Source: Vagococcus luciliae (GTDB taxonomy: Bacteria > Bacillota > Bacilli > Lactobacillales > Vagococcaceae). Taken from it: a stretch of DNA of 64,000 bases. The translations under genes were made by a program, and so were the position numbers. The notes beneath the pieces are model-generated. The model did not search any database and was not told the DNA's origin. It saw only the letters and a list, made by a program, of their open reading frames with translations. Of the stretch, positions 41,798-50,533 are shown piece by piece (within the stretch, counting starts at the first letter, position 1; every line of letters begins with the position of its first letter). The stretch lies in assembly GCF_024637875.1 (NCBI RefSeq), contig NZ_CP102451.1, positions 248,001-312,000 of the forward strand, read 5' to 3'.

Positions 41798-42900
41798 TTT
41801 AATCTTTCAGGCATCATAAATTCAAGAAATTCAGTCAACCCATCTTGAATAAATAATTCTTCCCTATCATACATAGATAAAGACGTTCTAATAAGAGACT
41901 CTTTATTATCCAATATTTTTTGTGCCCAATGAGGATCAATAATCATAGAACGGCCAACTGCTACAAAATCAGCATTCGCTAGAACATTTTTGACATCTTT
42001 TAAAGTTCTCACGTCACCTATTCCAATTAAAGGGACTCTATTATTTATTTTTTGATAAACATATTCAAGCATCGATTTATCCTGATAAAAAGGAGAAATA
42101 GATTTACGATTATAATCATTTAAAGAAATATGAAGATAATCCAATCCTTTATTAGATAATTTATCGATTAAGAACAACGTATCTTCAAATTTAATACCAG
42201 GATTTTCAAACTCCTCTGGTGAGAATCGATACCCAATAATAAAATTTTCTACATCTGATTGATCAACTGTATCAATTATTTCATCAACAATAGCATCAAT
42301 AAAATGGTATCTTTTTTCTAATGTACCACCCCATTCATCTTTTCGTCGATTAGAATGTGGTGAGAAAAATTGTTGAATAATATAAGTATTTGCTCCATGT
42401 ATTTCAACTCCATCAAATCCTGCCTTAATTGCACGAGTTGTAGCTTGCTTGAAGCTATCGATTAAATGTAAAATATCACTTTCAGTCATTTCACGTGGCA
42501 TTTCCGCATCTGGTCTTTCTGCAGCTATACTACTTGCTGAAATTGGTTGAGTACCACGCAAAATCTGAGAATCAGTCATTCTTCCAGCATGAAAGATTTG
42601 TAGAATAGCCTTGGTACCATTTTTTTTAATACTACTTGCAAGTTTACTCAAACCAGGAATCTGTCTATCGTCATAAACTCCCAATTCGCCTTCCCATCCT
42701 TTACCATCTTCTTGAACATTAGCCGCAGCTGTGATTACTGCTCCCACGCCACCTGAACGCAAACCATAATAATTTGCTTCATCCGTCGTAATAACGCCAT
42801 CGTAAAAAGACATCTTAGTTGTCATTGGGGCCATAAACAATCTATTTTTTAATGTTAATCCTCGCTTAAATGTTACACTATCAGTAAAATTCTTCAACAT
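41791..42900 (-). CDS. NADH:flavin oxidoreductase, Old Yellow Enzyme family
   Basis: FMN-dependent ene-reductase of 369 residues with a TIM barrel. RLFMAPMTTKMS is the FMN-binding start of the barrel, LQIFHAGRM and VEIHGANTYIIQQFFSPHSN contain the substrate-binding His/Asn pair and the loop Tyr region, and LIGIGDVRTLKDV with FVAVGRSMIIDP bind phosphate. It resembles the YqiG/NamA-like enzymes of lactic bacteria that reduce enones or quinones. AAAGG fits ATG 42900 better than GTG 42909. A MarR-family gene upstream on the same strand probably represses it through the palindrome at 42929. Confidence 0.9.
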   Translation of the reverse strand: MLKNFTDSVTFKRGLTLKNRLFMAPMTTKMSFYDGVITTDEANYYGLRSGGVGAVITAAANVQEDGKGWEGELGVYDDRQIPGLSKLASSIKKNGTKAILQIFHAGRMTDSQILRGTQPISASSIAAERPDAEMPREMTESDILHLIDSFKQATTRAIKAGFDGVEIHGANTYIIQQFFSPHSNRRKDEWGGTLEKRYHFIDAIVDEIIDTVDQSDVENFIIGYRFSPEEFENPGIKFEDTLFLIDKLSNKGLDYLHISLNDYNRKSISPFYQDKSMLEYVYQKINNRVPLIGIGDVRTLKDVKNVLANADFVAVGRSMIIDPHWAQKILDNKESLIRTSLSMYDREELFIQDGLTEFLEFMMPERLKE

Positions 42901-42928
42901 GATCCTCACCTTTCATAAAATTTTATAT

Positions 42929-42948
42929 AAATGCATGCGCACGCATTT
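42929..42948. promoter_or_regulatory. MarR-type operator
   Basis: AAATGCATGCGCACGCATTT is a near-perfect 20-bp palindrome (AAATGC/GCATTT arms around TGCGCA). It lies just downstream of a minus-strand promoter (TTGCTC, 17 bp, TAACAT) and 29 bp before the Old Yellow Enzyme start codon, as expected for a repressor site. Confidence 0.7.
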
Positions 42949-43001
42949 TATGAATCGTATGTTATAATAAAAAAAGTCTATGAGCAAGCATAATGACTTA
43001 A

Positions 43002-43370
43002 TCATAAACTTTCATTTAGGATAATTTCTATATATCTCTCAGCTTCAATCAACATATTTTTTCCTTTTTCTGTTAGATGGATATATATACCACGTTTATC
43101 ATCTAGACACGTTTTTCTTTCTATCATACCATAATCTTCACTTTCCATTCTAACCATCATTCTAGACATCGCACTTTGACTTAAATTAAAATATTTACTT
43201 ATATCAATCAATTTAATACAGTGGCTAGGTGTCTTTCCCAAATAATATAAAACATAATATTCATTTAATGATAAATTCACTTTTCTTTTTAGTGTATTTT
43301 CTAATTTCTTTTCTAGCTTATTATGCTGATTGGTATAATCTAACCATCTCTCCATTAAATTATTCTCCAT
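43002..43370 (-). CDS. MarR-family transcriptional regulator
   Basis: A 122-residue winged-helix repressor. LNEYYVLYYLGKTPSHCIKL leads into the DNA-recognition part, KYFNLSQSAMSRMMVRMES, and the wing KTCLDDKRGIYIHLTEKG, a standard MarR layout with DxRxxxI/V-type wing. One Cys (KTCLDD) lies at the wing and one at CIKL; either could sense electrophiles or oxidants, fitting control of an ene-reductase. ATG 43370 has GAGG 9 nt before it; the longer frame to 43418 lacks one. Confidence 0.85.
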   Translation of the reverse strand: MENNLMERWLDYTNQHNKLEKKLENTLKRKVNLSLNEYYVLYYLGKTPSHCIKLIDISKYFNLSQSAMSRMMVRMESEDYGMIERKTCLDDKRGIYIHLTEKGKNMLIEAERYIEIILNESL

Positions 43371-43508
43371 ACTCACATTCCTCACAGTACTATGTATCAT
43401 ATCTACACTATACATCATTTAAGTAACTAATAAAATTAATAATATTTTTAATGTATCAGCCTATTATTATCTGATGTCTATTGTAATAATGGTGAATTTA
43501 ACAAATGT

Positions 43509-43523
43509 TTATAATTATTACAC
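43509..43523. promoter_or_regulatory. PerR-box-like site
   Basis: TTATAATTATTACAC matches 13 of 15 positions of the PerR box TTATAATNATTATAA. It lies about 55 bp before the small RNA candidate and 320 bp before katA. PerR control of one or both is plausible; the long distance to katA makes it uncertain. Confidence 0.45.
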
Positions 43524-43564
43524 TATTTATTAACAAAAAATTCACAAATTATAGATATTATATG

Positions 43565-43671
43565 AATGTACCAACAAAACAACCCTAACAAACTTTTTCA
43601 TTTTATTTACTCCTCCAAAGTAAATAAAAACAACTCCTTCCTTGAATGGTTAAGCCATTCAAGGTTTTTTT
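43565..43671 (+). ncRNA. Candidate small regulatory RNA with anti-Shine-Dalgarno loop (copy 1)
   Basis: After ACAACCCTAAC, a 9-bp stem TTTATTTAC/GTAAATAAA (43602-43610 with 43620-43628) exposes loop TCCTCCAAA. A single-stranded CAACTCCTTC and a 10-bp terminator hairpin CCTTGAATGG/CCATTCAAGG with T7 (43640-43671) follow. The same stem, loop edge and linker recur at 59341-59378 with a different terminator. No ORF is present. The layout matches csRNA-type small RNAs that block translation. Confidence 0.65.
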
Positions 43672-43769
43672 ATTTCCAAACTATAAAAACAATAATGATT
43701 TAATTACTTCATTATTTCCTATTTCTAATGGTTATGAACAACAAATTATATCATCGTAAGTTAGAATCT

Positions 43770-43798
43770 TTGACATTCTTTTTACTTATACATAGTAT
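43770..43798 (+). promoter_or_regulatory. Promoter of katA
   Basis: -35 TTGACA (43770-43775), 17-bp spacer and -10 TAGTAT (43793-43798), about 32 bp before the katA start, which follows AAGGGGG. Confidence 0.75.
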
Positions 43799-43830
43799 TA
43801 GCGTTAAGAAATAAGAAGGGGGTCATTGAA

Positions 43831-45264
43831 ATGAATGAAAATTATTTAACTACATCTCATGGGGCACATGTTGGAGATAATCAAAATTCCTTAACTGCAG
43901 GGGAATTTGGTCCTGTCTTAATTCAAGATGTTCATTTATTGGAAAAATTAGCACATTTTAACCGAGAACGTGTTCCTGAACGTGTTGTCCACGCAAAAGG
44001 AGCGGGTGCTCACGGTGTTTTTAAAGTAACAAATGATGTTTCTCATTATACAAAAGCAAATTTTTTATCAGAAGTTGGTAAAGAAACAGACATGTTTATT
44101 AGATTATCAACGGTAGCTGGAGAATTAGGTGCTGCTGATACATTACGTGATCCTAGAGGTTTTGCAATTAAATTTTATACGGAAGAAGGAAATTATGATT
44201 TAGTAGGAAATAATACACCAATCTTTTTTATCCGCGATCCTCTAAAATTTCCAGATTTTATACATACACAAAAACGCGATCCCAGAACCCATCTAAAAAG
44301 CCCGACTGCTATGTGGGATTTTTGGTCTCTATCGCCAGAGTCATTACACCAAGTGACTATTTTAATGAGTGATCGTGGTATTCCTGCAACGTTTCGTCAT
44401 ATGCATGGTTATGGTAGCCATACCTACACATGGATAAATCAAACAGGTGAAAAATATTTTATTAAATACCATTTTAGAACAAACCAAGGTGTCAAAAACT
44501 TAGATTCTTCATTAGCTGCAAAATTAGCGGGTGAAAATCCAGATTATCATATTGAAGATTTATCAAATGCTATCGAACATGGTGACTTTCCTTCTTGGAC
44601 ACTCTATGTTCAAATCATTCCTTTTGAAGAGGGATTAAATATGAAAGAGACTCTATTTGATGTCACAAAAACTGTATCACAAAAAACATATCCTCTCGTT
44701 GAAGTTGGGATTATGACATTAAATCGTAATCCAGAAAATTACTTTTCTGAGGTAGAACAAGCCACATTTTCTCCTGGTAACACTGTACCTGGTATTGATG
44801 TATCACCAGACAAATTATTACAAGGTCGTTTATTTGCATACGGTGATGCTCATAGATACCGTGTTGGTGCGAATAGTGCCCAACTTCCAATAAATGCTCC
44901 AAAAGCAACAGTTCATAATCACCAACAAGATGGCTCTATGGCATATAAAAATGTAAATGGAAGTATAAACTATGAGCCAAATAGCTTTGATGGAACAGTA
45001 GAAGATGAACAAGCTAAATCTACAAATTACAAAGTCACAGGAGAGGTAGGTAATTATAGTTACAACGATGATTTTTATACCCAACCTGGTCTCCTGTACA
45101 ATATTTTCTCTGAAGAAGAAAAAGAACGTTTAACAGATAACATTGTTGCATCGTTATCTCTTGTTGAAAATGAAGAAATCAAAAAACGTCAAGTAGAACA
45201 ATTCTACAAAGCGGATAAAGACTACGGAGAACGTGTTGCTAAGAAGTTAAACTTAAAAATATAA
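43831..45264 (+). CDS. katA: Haem catalase
   Basis: Monofunctional clade 3 catalase of 477 residues that destroys H2O2. Distal His lies in [12 protein letters not shown], distal Asn in [20 protein letters not shown], and the proximal Tyr in [23 protein letters not shown]-binding type residues are also present. Enterococcal relatives make an apo-enzyme that needs external haem. It could counter H2O2 from the pyruvate oxidase at the left window edge. It has its own promoter. Confidence 0.96.
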   Translation: MNENYLTTSHGAHVGDNQNSLTAGEFGPVLIQDVHLLEKLAHFNRERVPERVVHAKGAGAHGVFKVTNDVSHYTKANFLSEVGKETDMFIRLSTVAGELGAADTLRDPRGFAIKFYTEEGNYDLVGNNTPIFFIRDPLKFPDFIHTQKRDPRTHLKSPTAMWDFWSLSPESLHQVTILMSDRGIPATFRHMHGYGSHTYTWINQTGEKYFIKYHFRTNQGVKNLDSSLAAKLAGENPDYHIEDLSNAIEHGDFPSWTLYVQIIPFEEGLNMKETLFDVTKTVSQKTYPLVEVGIMTLNRNPENYFSEVEQATFSPGNTVPGIDVSPDKLLQGRLFAYGDAHRYRVGANSAQLPINAPKATVHNHQQDGSMAYKNVNGSINYEPNSFDGTVEDEQAKSTNYKVTGEVGNYSYNDDFYTQPGLLYNIFSEEEKERLTDNIVASLSLVENEEIKKRQVEQFYKADKDYGERVAKKLNLKI

Positions 45265-45408
45265 CTGAACTGAATCATTCCTTAGAAACGTGCCAAGTAT
45301 TAAAAAAGGAAATACTAAAATATCCAATCTAAACAATAGATTATAAATTTTAGTATAATGACTCGTATTTTCTTGATACAATTCAGCCATAGTCTTTTTA
45401 GATACCAT
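45253..45408 (-). CDS. Small membrane protein (51 aa)
   Basis: ATG 45408 follows AGAGAGGTGAT with good spacing. [20 protein letters not shown] precedes a membrane segment [15 protein letters not shown] and a short tail. The gene is convergent with katA, and its last 12 bp overlap the katA 3' end, a reason for caution. No homologue is recognised. The frame extends upstream to 45462 without a ribosome-binding site. Confidence 0.45.
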   Translation of the reverse strand: MVSKKTMAELYQENTSHYTKIYNLLFRLDILVFPFLILGTFLRNDSVQLYF

Positions 45409-45474
45409 TTTTATCACCTCTCTTAATATCTTGTTACACAAAACGTTTTTATTAGTAGACATATTTTATCATAT

Positions 45475-45508
45475 AAAAAAGCCAAGAGTCAGTTTACTCT
45501 TGGCTTTT
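45475..45508 (-). terminator. Terminator of the ABC exporter gene
   Basis: AAAAGCCAAGAGT/ACTCTTGGCTTTT with 6-nt loop, directly after the exporter stop on the minus strand with a T run. Confidence 0.85.
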
Positions 45509-45510
45509 CG

Positions 45511-47226
45511 TCAGTTTCTAAATTGTGCGTCATATAATTTTTTATATGCTCCTTGTTTTTCTATTAACTCATCGTGTGTCCCACTTTCAACAATACCTGT
45601 TGTATCGACCACGACAATACGTGTTGCATCTTTAATTGTTGCTAAACGGTGAGCGATGATGAGAGTTGTTCGTCCTTTTGAAAGTGAACCTAATGACTCT
45701 TGAATCACTTGCTCTGTTGCGGTGTCAAGTGCGGATGTGGCTTCATCTAAAATTAAAATTGGCGGATTCTTTAAAAACATACGGGCAATCGCCACACGTT
45801 GTTTTTGACCACCGGATAGCCTCACACCACGTTCACCAATTACTGTGTTTAATCCATCAGGTAAGCCCTCTATCACTTGTTCTAAATGAGCGAGTTTCAC
45901 GGCCTCTAACACATCTTCTTCTGTTGCATCTAATTTTCCATATAAAATATTTTCCTTAAGTGTTCCAGGAAATAAAAAGACATCTTGTTGGACTAATCCA
46001 ATTTGTTCACGCAATGATTTTAACGTGACATCTTGAATAGTTTGACCATCTATTAAAATATCCCCACTGTCTATATCATAAAATCGTGGTAACAAATGAC
46101 ACAGGGTTGTTTTCCCTGCCCCACTTGGCCCAACAAAAGCCACCGTTTCACCTGATTTGATATCTAAAGATAGTTTATCAAATACTTGTGTGCCATCACT
46201 GTAGCTAAATGAAACATCTCTATATTCAATGTTTCCGTTTACTGGTTTTAAGTCAACCGCCGTTTTGCTATCTTGAATAGAAGGCTCTTTGTCTATTTCT
46301 TCGACAAAACGTTTAAATCCAGCAAAGCCTTTTGGGTAACTTTCTATCATGGTATTAATTTTTTCGATTGGTCTAGCAAACACATTGGATAACAGAATAA
46401 ATCCAACAAAGTTTCCGTTGGTTATATCTCCTCTTATTGTATAGTAAGAGCCAAATAATAAGGCAAATAAATTAATTAAACGAATCATCAAATAATTATA
46501 AGACGAACTGACTGCCATCGTTTTATAAAAAGCTAGTTTTGACTGGCGATACAATTCATTTAAGCCAGAAAATCGAGTGACCTCATGCTCTTCATTGGCA
46601 AAAGCTTGTGTGACACGAATACCACTTACACTGGCTTCTATTCCTGCATTAAATTCTCCTAGATTTTCATAGATGGTTGTATTTACTTTCGTCATTTTTT
46701 TATTGAAAAAGACTAATGCAATCGTGATGAAAGGAACCATCACAGCTGTTGCAAAAGCTAGTTGTGCATGAATTTGATACATTAATAAAAATGATCCAAC
46801 AAGTGTCATAATCGTGATGAATACATCTTCTGGACCATGATGAGCTAGTTCTGATATCTCAAATAAATCACTTGTTAAGCGTGTCATCAACTTTCCTGTT
46901 TTTTGATTGTCATAGTAATCATATGGTTGTTTTTGTAAATGCATAAATAATTCATTACGCATATCTGTTTCAATGTTAACCCCTAACTTATGACCAAAAT
47001 AAACTACCACATATTGTAACGCAGTATTAATCACATAAAACCCAAACAACGCCGCACTAACTAATAAAATTAAGCGAATATTTTTTAGTGGCATAATTTT
47101 ATCAATCACTTGATTGACAATTACGGGAAAGGATAATTCTAATAAAGCTGCTATAATTGCACACGTAAAATCGACGATGAACAATGTTTTATACGGCCGA
47201 TAATACGAAAAGAAACGTTTTACCAT
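45511..47226 (-). CDS. ABC exporter (fused membrane and ATPase domains)
   Basis: A 571-residue half-transporter of the MsbA/BmrA type. Six membrane helices lie in residues about 15-300. The ATPase domain has Walker A in AFVGPSGAGKTTLCHLLPRF, Q-loop in IGLVQQDVFLF, signature LSGGQKQRVAIARMFL, Walker B ILILDEATSALD and the H-loop in LIIAHRLATI. It probably works as a homodimer, since no second half-transporter gene is adjacent. The substrate (lipid, drug or peptide) cannot be told. It lies 77 bp after the SNF2 helicase gene on the same strand, with its own likely promoter. Confidence 0.9.
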   Translation of the reverse strand: MVKRFFSYYRPYKTLFIVDFTCAIIAALLELSFPVIVNQVIDKIMPLKNIRLILLVSAALFGFYVINTALQYVVVYFGHKLGVNIETDMRNELFMHLQKQPYDYYDNQKTGKLMTRLTSDLFEISELAHHGPEDVFITIMTLVGSFLLMYQIHAQLAFATAVMVPFITIALVFFNKKMTKVNTTIYENLGEFNAGIEASVSGIRVTQAFANEEHEVTRFSGLNELYRQSKLAFYKTMAVSSSYNYLMIRLINLFALLFGSYYTIRGDITNGNFVGFILLSNVFARPIEKINTMIESYPKGFAGFKRFVEEIDKEPSIQDSKTAVDLKPVNGNIEYRDVSFSYSDGTQVFDKLSLDIKSGETVAFVGPSGAGKTTLCHLLPRFYDIDSGDILIDGQTIQDVTLKSLREQIGLVQQDVFLFPGTLKENILYGKLDATEEDVLEAVKLAHLEQVIEGLPDGLNTVIGERGVRLSGGQKQRVAIARMFLKNPPILILDEATSALDTATEQVIQESLGSLSKGRTTLIIAHRLATIKDATRIVVVDTTGIVESGTHDELIEKQGAYKKLYDAQFRN

Positions 47227-47303
47227 CTGACTCCTCCTAAATAAATACTGTAAAAATAACTATATCATACAAAAAGAAAAACATGAAAGAGTGACCTTTC
47301 ATG

Positions 47304-50300
47304 TTAATCTTCATCACCAATAGCTAAAATATGTTTGATATCGTCCATTGTCATTGATGATAATTCTGGGGCATCTTCTGAATGGAGGACTTTTTGGAAT
47401 AATGCTTTTTTCTCTAATTGAAGTTGATTCATTCGCTCTTCAATTGTCCCTTCAGCCAGTAGTCGCCATACTTCTACTTTTCTTGTTTGACCGATACGAT
47501 GTGCTCGCCCTGTTGCTTGTTCTTCAACGGCTGGATTCCACCATAAATCGTATAAAATGACCGTATCAGCACCCGTAAGGTTTAATCCTGTTCCACCGGC
47601 TTTAAGTGAAATCAAGAAGACATCTTTTTCGCCACGATTAAATCGCTCCACTAATTCTTGACGCTCTTTAACAGGCGTACTGCCACGCAAGTAAAATGTG
47701 CCAACATCTCTTTTAGCTAACTCATCTTCTAAAATACTTAACATTCCAGTAAATTGAGAAAATAACAGCACGCGTCTACCATTACTTTTAGCTTGTTCAA
47801 TCAAATCAAGTGCCTGATTCATTTTTCCAGAACCGCCTGTATAATCCTCAATAAATAATCCTGGATGACAACAAATCTGACGTAATCGGGTGATGCCAGC
47901 TAAAATAGACATACGCTGTTTGTTAAAGTCTTTAGCGTTTAGTTTTGATAATGATTCTTGTATTTGTTTTAAATAAGCCACATAAACTGTTTTTTGCTCA
48001 TCAGTTAGTTGTGAATATCTATCTGTTTCAACTTTGTCTGGCAAATCTTGTAGCACATCTTTTTTCACACGACGCAGTACAAATGGTTTAATCATTGTGG
48101 CAATTTCCGTTGTTTCAAGTTGCTTAAAGCTACGCATTGGTGGGAAGAAACCAGGCATTAATAATTTAAATAATGACCATAATTCTTCTAATCTATTTTC
48201 AATTGGTGTCCCGCTTAAAGCAAACACACGATCTGATTTTAACTCAGCTATTGATTGGAACGTTTTGGTTGCCGAATTTTTCACCATTTGTGCTTCATCC
48301 AAAATGACGCTATGGCAATCTATTTTCTTTATCTCTGCACTATCTTGACGCAATGTTGAGTAAGAAATAATCGCCACATCAACATCATCAAGTGATGCAA
48401 TTTGTACACTTCTCTCTTCTTTTCCACCGATAATCAACTTAGATTTTAGGCTTGGTGCAAATTTTTCTAACTCAAGTTGCCAATTATACAACAAACTAGC
48501 TGGAGCCACAATAACACTTGGTTTTGTCAACTCGCCATCTTCTTTTTCAGACAATAAATAAGCGATTGTCTGAATCGTTTTTCCTAATCCCATATCATCT
48601 GCTAATATCCCACCAAAGTGATACTTACTTAACGTTTTAAACCATTTAAATCCCGTGATTTGGTAGTCACGTAAAGTAGCGTTTAATTGTGCTGGTAATG
48701 AGATATCAATCGTTTCAGGATGTGTTAACTCATCTACCATCGTTTCAAAGTAATCACTCGTCTCAACATCCGATAACTGTGTCATAGCTTCACTCAAGAC
48801 CAAACTTCGATAAGTTGGCACTTCTAAACGATTGCCATCTAATCTAATATCTTCACGTAACAAACGAAGCATCTGATTGGTTTCCTTATATGCTTCGTCA
48901 TCAAGCATTAGAACTTGGCCATTTCGCAACTGATGATATTCTTTATTTTGCATTAAACTACTTAATACATCATTAACTTCGGTTTCGTCAACAGATGAGA
49001 TATCAAATTGTATGTCAAACCATGACCCATTTTCAATAATACGTGCTTTGGGTTGATGTTCATCGGCTGCCAAGTAGAGTGATTGTATCTCTTCAGATAA
49101 ATGGACTTCAGTATATTTTTTAAAGGTAGGAATTTCTCTAGTGAAAAAGTAAAAACGTTCCAAATCATTTGGAAATTTTTTACTGTATCGTTGGGCATAT
49201 GTGCCATAGCCATAATGACGAAGTAATGTGATTAACCGTTCTTCTTGAACTTTATCACGTAAGACAGCCCCCTCTTTTCCACTTGACGTACTGTAACTTG
49301 GTACATTTGAAAAAATATACTCACCATAACAAAAATCGACACGCACAACTAATGAGTCGTCTTCTTTATGAAAATATAATTTAATATCAAGAGGATAACG
49401 CAACACCTCATCATCCAATGACTCTGGTAAATCAAAGTCACATAATAAAGATAATTGCGGTAACACATATGAAAATAGTGAACTCACTTGGTCTTTCGTA
49501 TAATAAATCGTGGGTTTATCCAATCTCTTTAACATTTGAGTTAACACTTGATAACTAGCTGCTTGTTCTTCTGTTAATTCGTAAAAACCATCTGTTCCAA
49601 CAAGCCATTGGTACTCCTCTAAAAACACGATGAATGGATCAATAATCGTTAATTCATAGTCAGATAGTCGCACAGGCGAGAGAGTCACTGTCAATGGAAT
49701 TTTTCCTTGATGAATGACCGCTCGTTTTATTTGAGACCCTAATCCTTTAATCATAAATGATTTATCATGTTTAAATTCATCGAATAATTGGCTAGCTACT
49801 TGTTTATTTAAAATTAAATATCGACGATCAATCACCGATTTAGCTTGTGAACGACTGTTTATAACCAAGTTTTGTTGGTCCTTCATCATTAACATCAAAT
49901 GAATTAACGCATTGTCTTCAGAATTAAACGCACTAGGACCTACTTTCCAATTAATTGTGCTAATTCGAATTTCTTTATCTTGTTTATAAGCCTCTAAAAA
50001 TTCATCCATATTTTTTACAATATATGTCTTTTTCGGTGTATCTCGCCTACCAATGCGTAAATGTAGTCCCAAAACAGATTGTTCTTCATGATACTCAGAT
50101 GTTGAGACAATATCGACACCGTAAGTTAAAAATAAATCATCTGTTTGTCGAATCAATTTTCTCAACTCAGCATCTTGTAATCGCTCAAAGCCTTTCGTAA
50201 ACACGACTGCTGGAGAAATAACTTTTGGGGCGTCTGCTTCTTTTATTTCCGTCCGAGGAATAAATCGTGAGACACCTTTTTCACGCATTGCCAGTTCTAC

Positions 50301-50522
50301 TGCAACAGTATGCTTACAATAACCGTGTTGTTCCCAATACATACACTGGCATACATCATCTTCTTTAGCTGTTCCGTCTAGTTCAACATAAAGCATGTCA
50401 CTTCCGATGACTTCAGCGTACCATACACGTCTTTCTAGATTTTTAGACCAAGAGACGACCCGACCCTCTTTGGCACACTCTCGTCCTTCTTCTATAACTT
50501 TTTCCGGTATGGACCACTTCAT
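47304..50522 (-). CDS. SNF2-family helicase with SWIM zinc finger
   Basis: A 1072-residue Swi2/Snf2-type DNA-stimulated ATPase. The N-terminal SWIM finger is CQCMYWEQHGYCKH (about 58-71). A long SNF2-associated region follows, then the ATPase core at about 620-1060: Walker A in GILADDMGLGKTIQT, DEAQ in VILDEAQMVKNS, LSGTPIENRLEELWS, and C-terminal LFSQFTGMLSILED, GGTGLNLTGADTV and QATGRAHRIGQTR. The role is probably remodelling protein-DNA complexes during repair or transcription. It is 11 bp downstream of sbcC, so it forms one operon with sbcDC. Confidence 0.92.
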   Translation of the reverse strand: MKWSIPEKVIEEGRECAKEGRVVSWSKNLERRVWYAEVIGSDMLYVELDGTAKEDDVCQCMYWEQHGYCKHTVAVELAMREKGVSRFIPRTEIKEADAPKVISPAVVFTKGFERLQDAELRKLIRQTDDLFLTYGVDIVSTSEYHEEQSVLGLHLRIGRRDTPKKTYIVKNMDEFLEAYKQDKEIRISTINWKVGPSAFNSEDNALIHLMLMMKDQQNLVINSRSQAKSVIDRRYLILNKQVASQLFDEFKHDKSFMIKGLGSQIKRAVIHQGKIPLTVTLSPVRLSDYELTIIDPFIVFLEEYQWLVGTDGFYELTEEQAASYQVLTQMLKRLDKPTIYYTKDQVSSLFSYVLPQLSLLCDFDLPESLDDEVLRYPLDIKLYFHKEDDSLVVRVDFCYGEYIFSNVPSYSTSSGKEGAVLRDKVQEERLITLLRHYGYGTYAQRYSKKFPNDLERFYFFTREIPTFKKYTEVHLSEEIQSLYLAADEHQPKARIIENGSWFDIQFDISSVDETEVNDVLSSLMQNKEYHQLRNGQVLMLDDEAYKETNQMLRLLREDIRLDGNRLEVPTYRSLVLSEAMTQLSDVETSDYFETMVDELTHPETIDISLPAQLNATLRDYQITGFKWFKTLSKYHFGGILADDMGLGKTIQTIAYLLSEKEDGELTKPSVIVAPASLLYNWQLELEKFAPSLKSKLIIGGKEERSVQIASLDDVDVAIISYSTLRQDSAEIKKIDCHSVILDEAQMVKNSATKTFQSIAELKSDRVFALSGTPIENRLEELWSLFKLLMPGFFPPMRSFKQLETTEIATMIKPFVLRRVKKDVLQDLPDKVETDRYSQLTDEQKTVYVAYLKQIQESLSKLNAKDFNKQRMSILAGITRLRQICCHPGLFIEDYTGGSGKMNQALDLIEQAKSNGRRVLLFSQFTGMLSILEDELAKRDVGTFYLRGSTPVKERQELVERFNRGEKDVFLISLKAGGTGLNLTGADTVILYDLWWNPAVEEQATGRAHRIGQTRKVEVWRLLAEGTIEERMNQLQLEKKALFQKVLHSEDAPELSSMTMDDIKHILAIGDED

Positions 50523-50533
50523 TTTACCACTCC

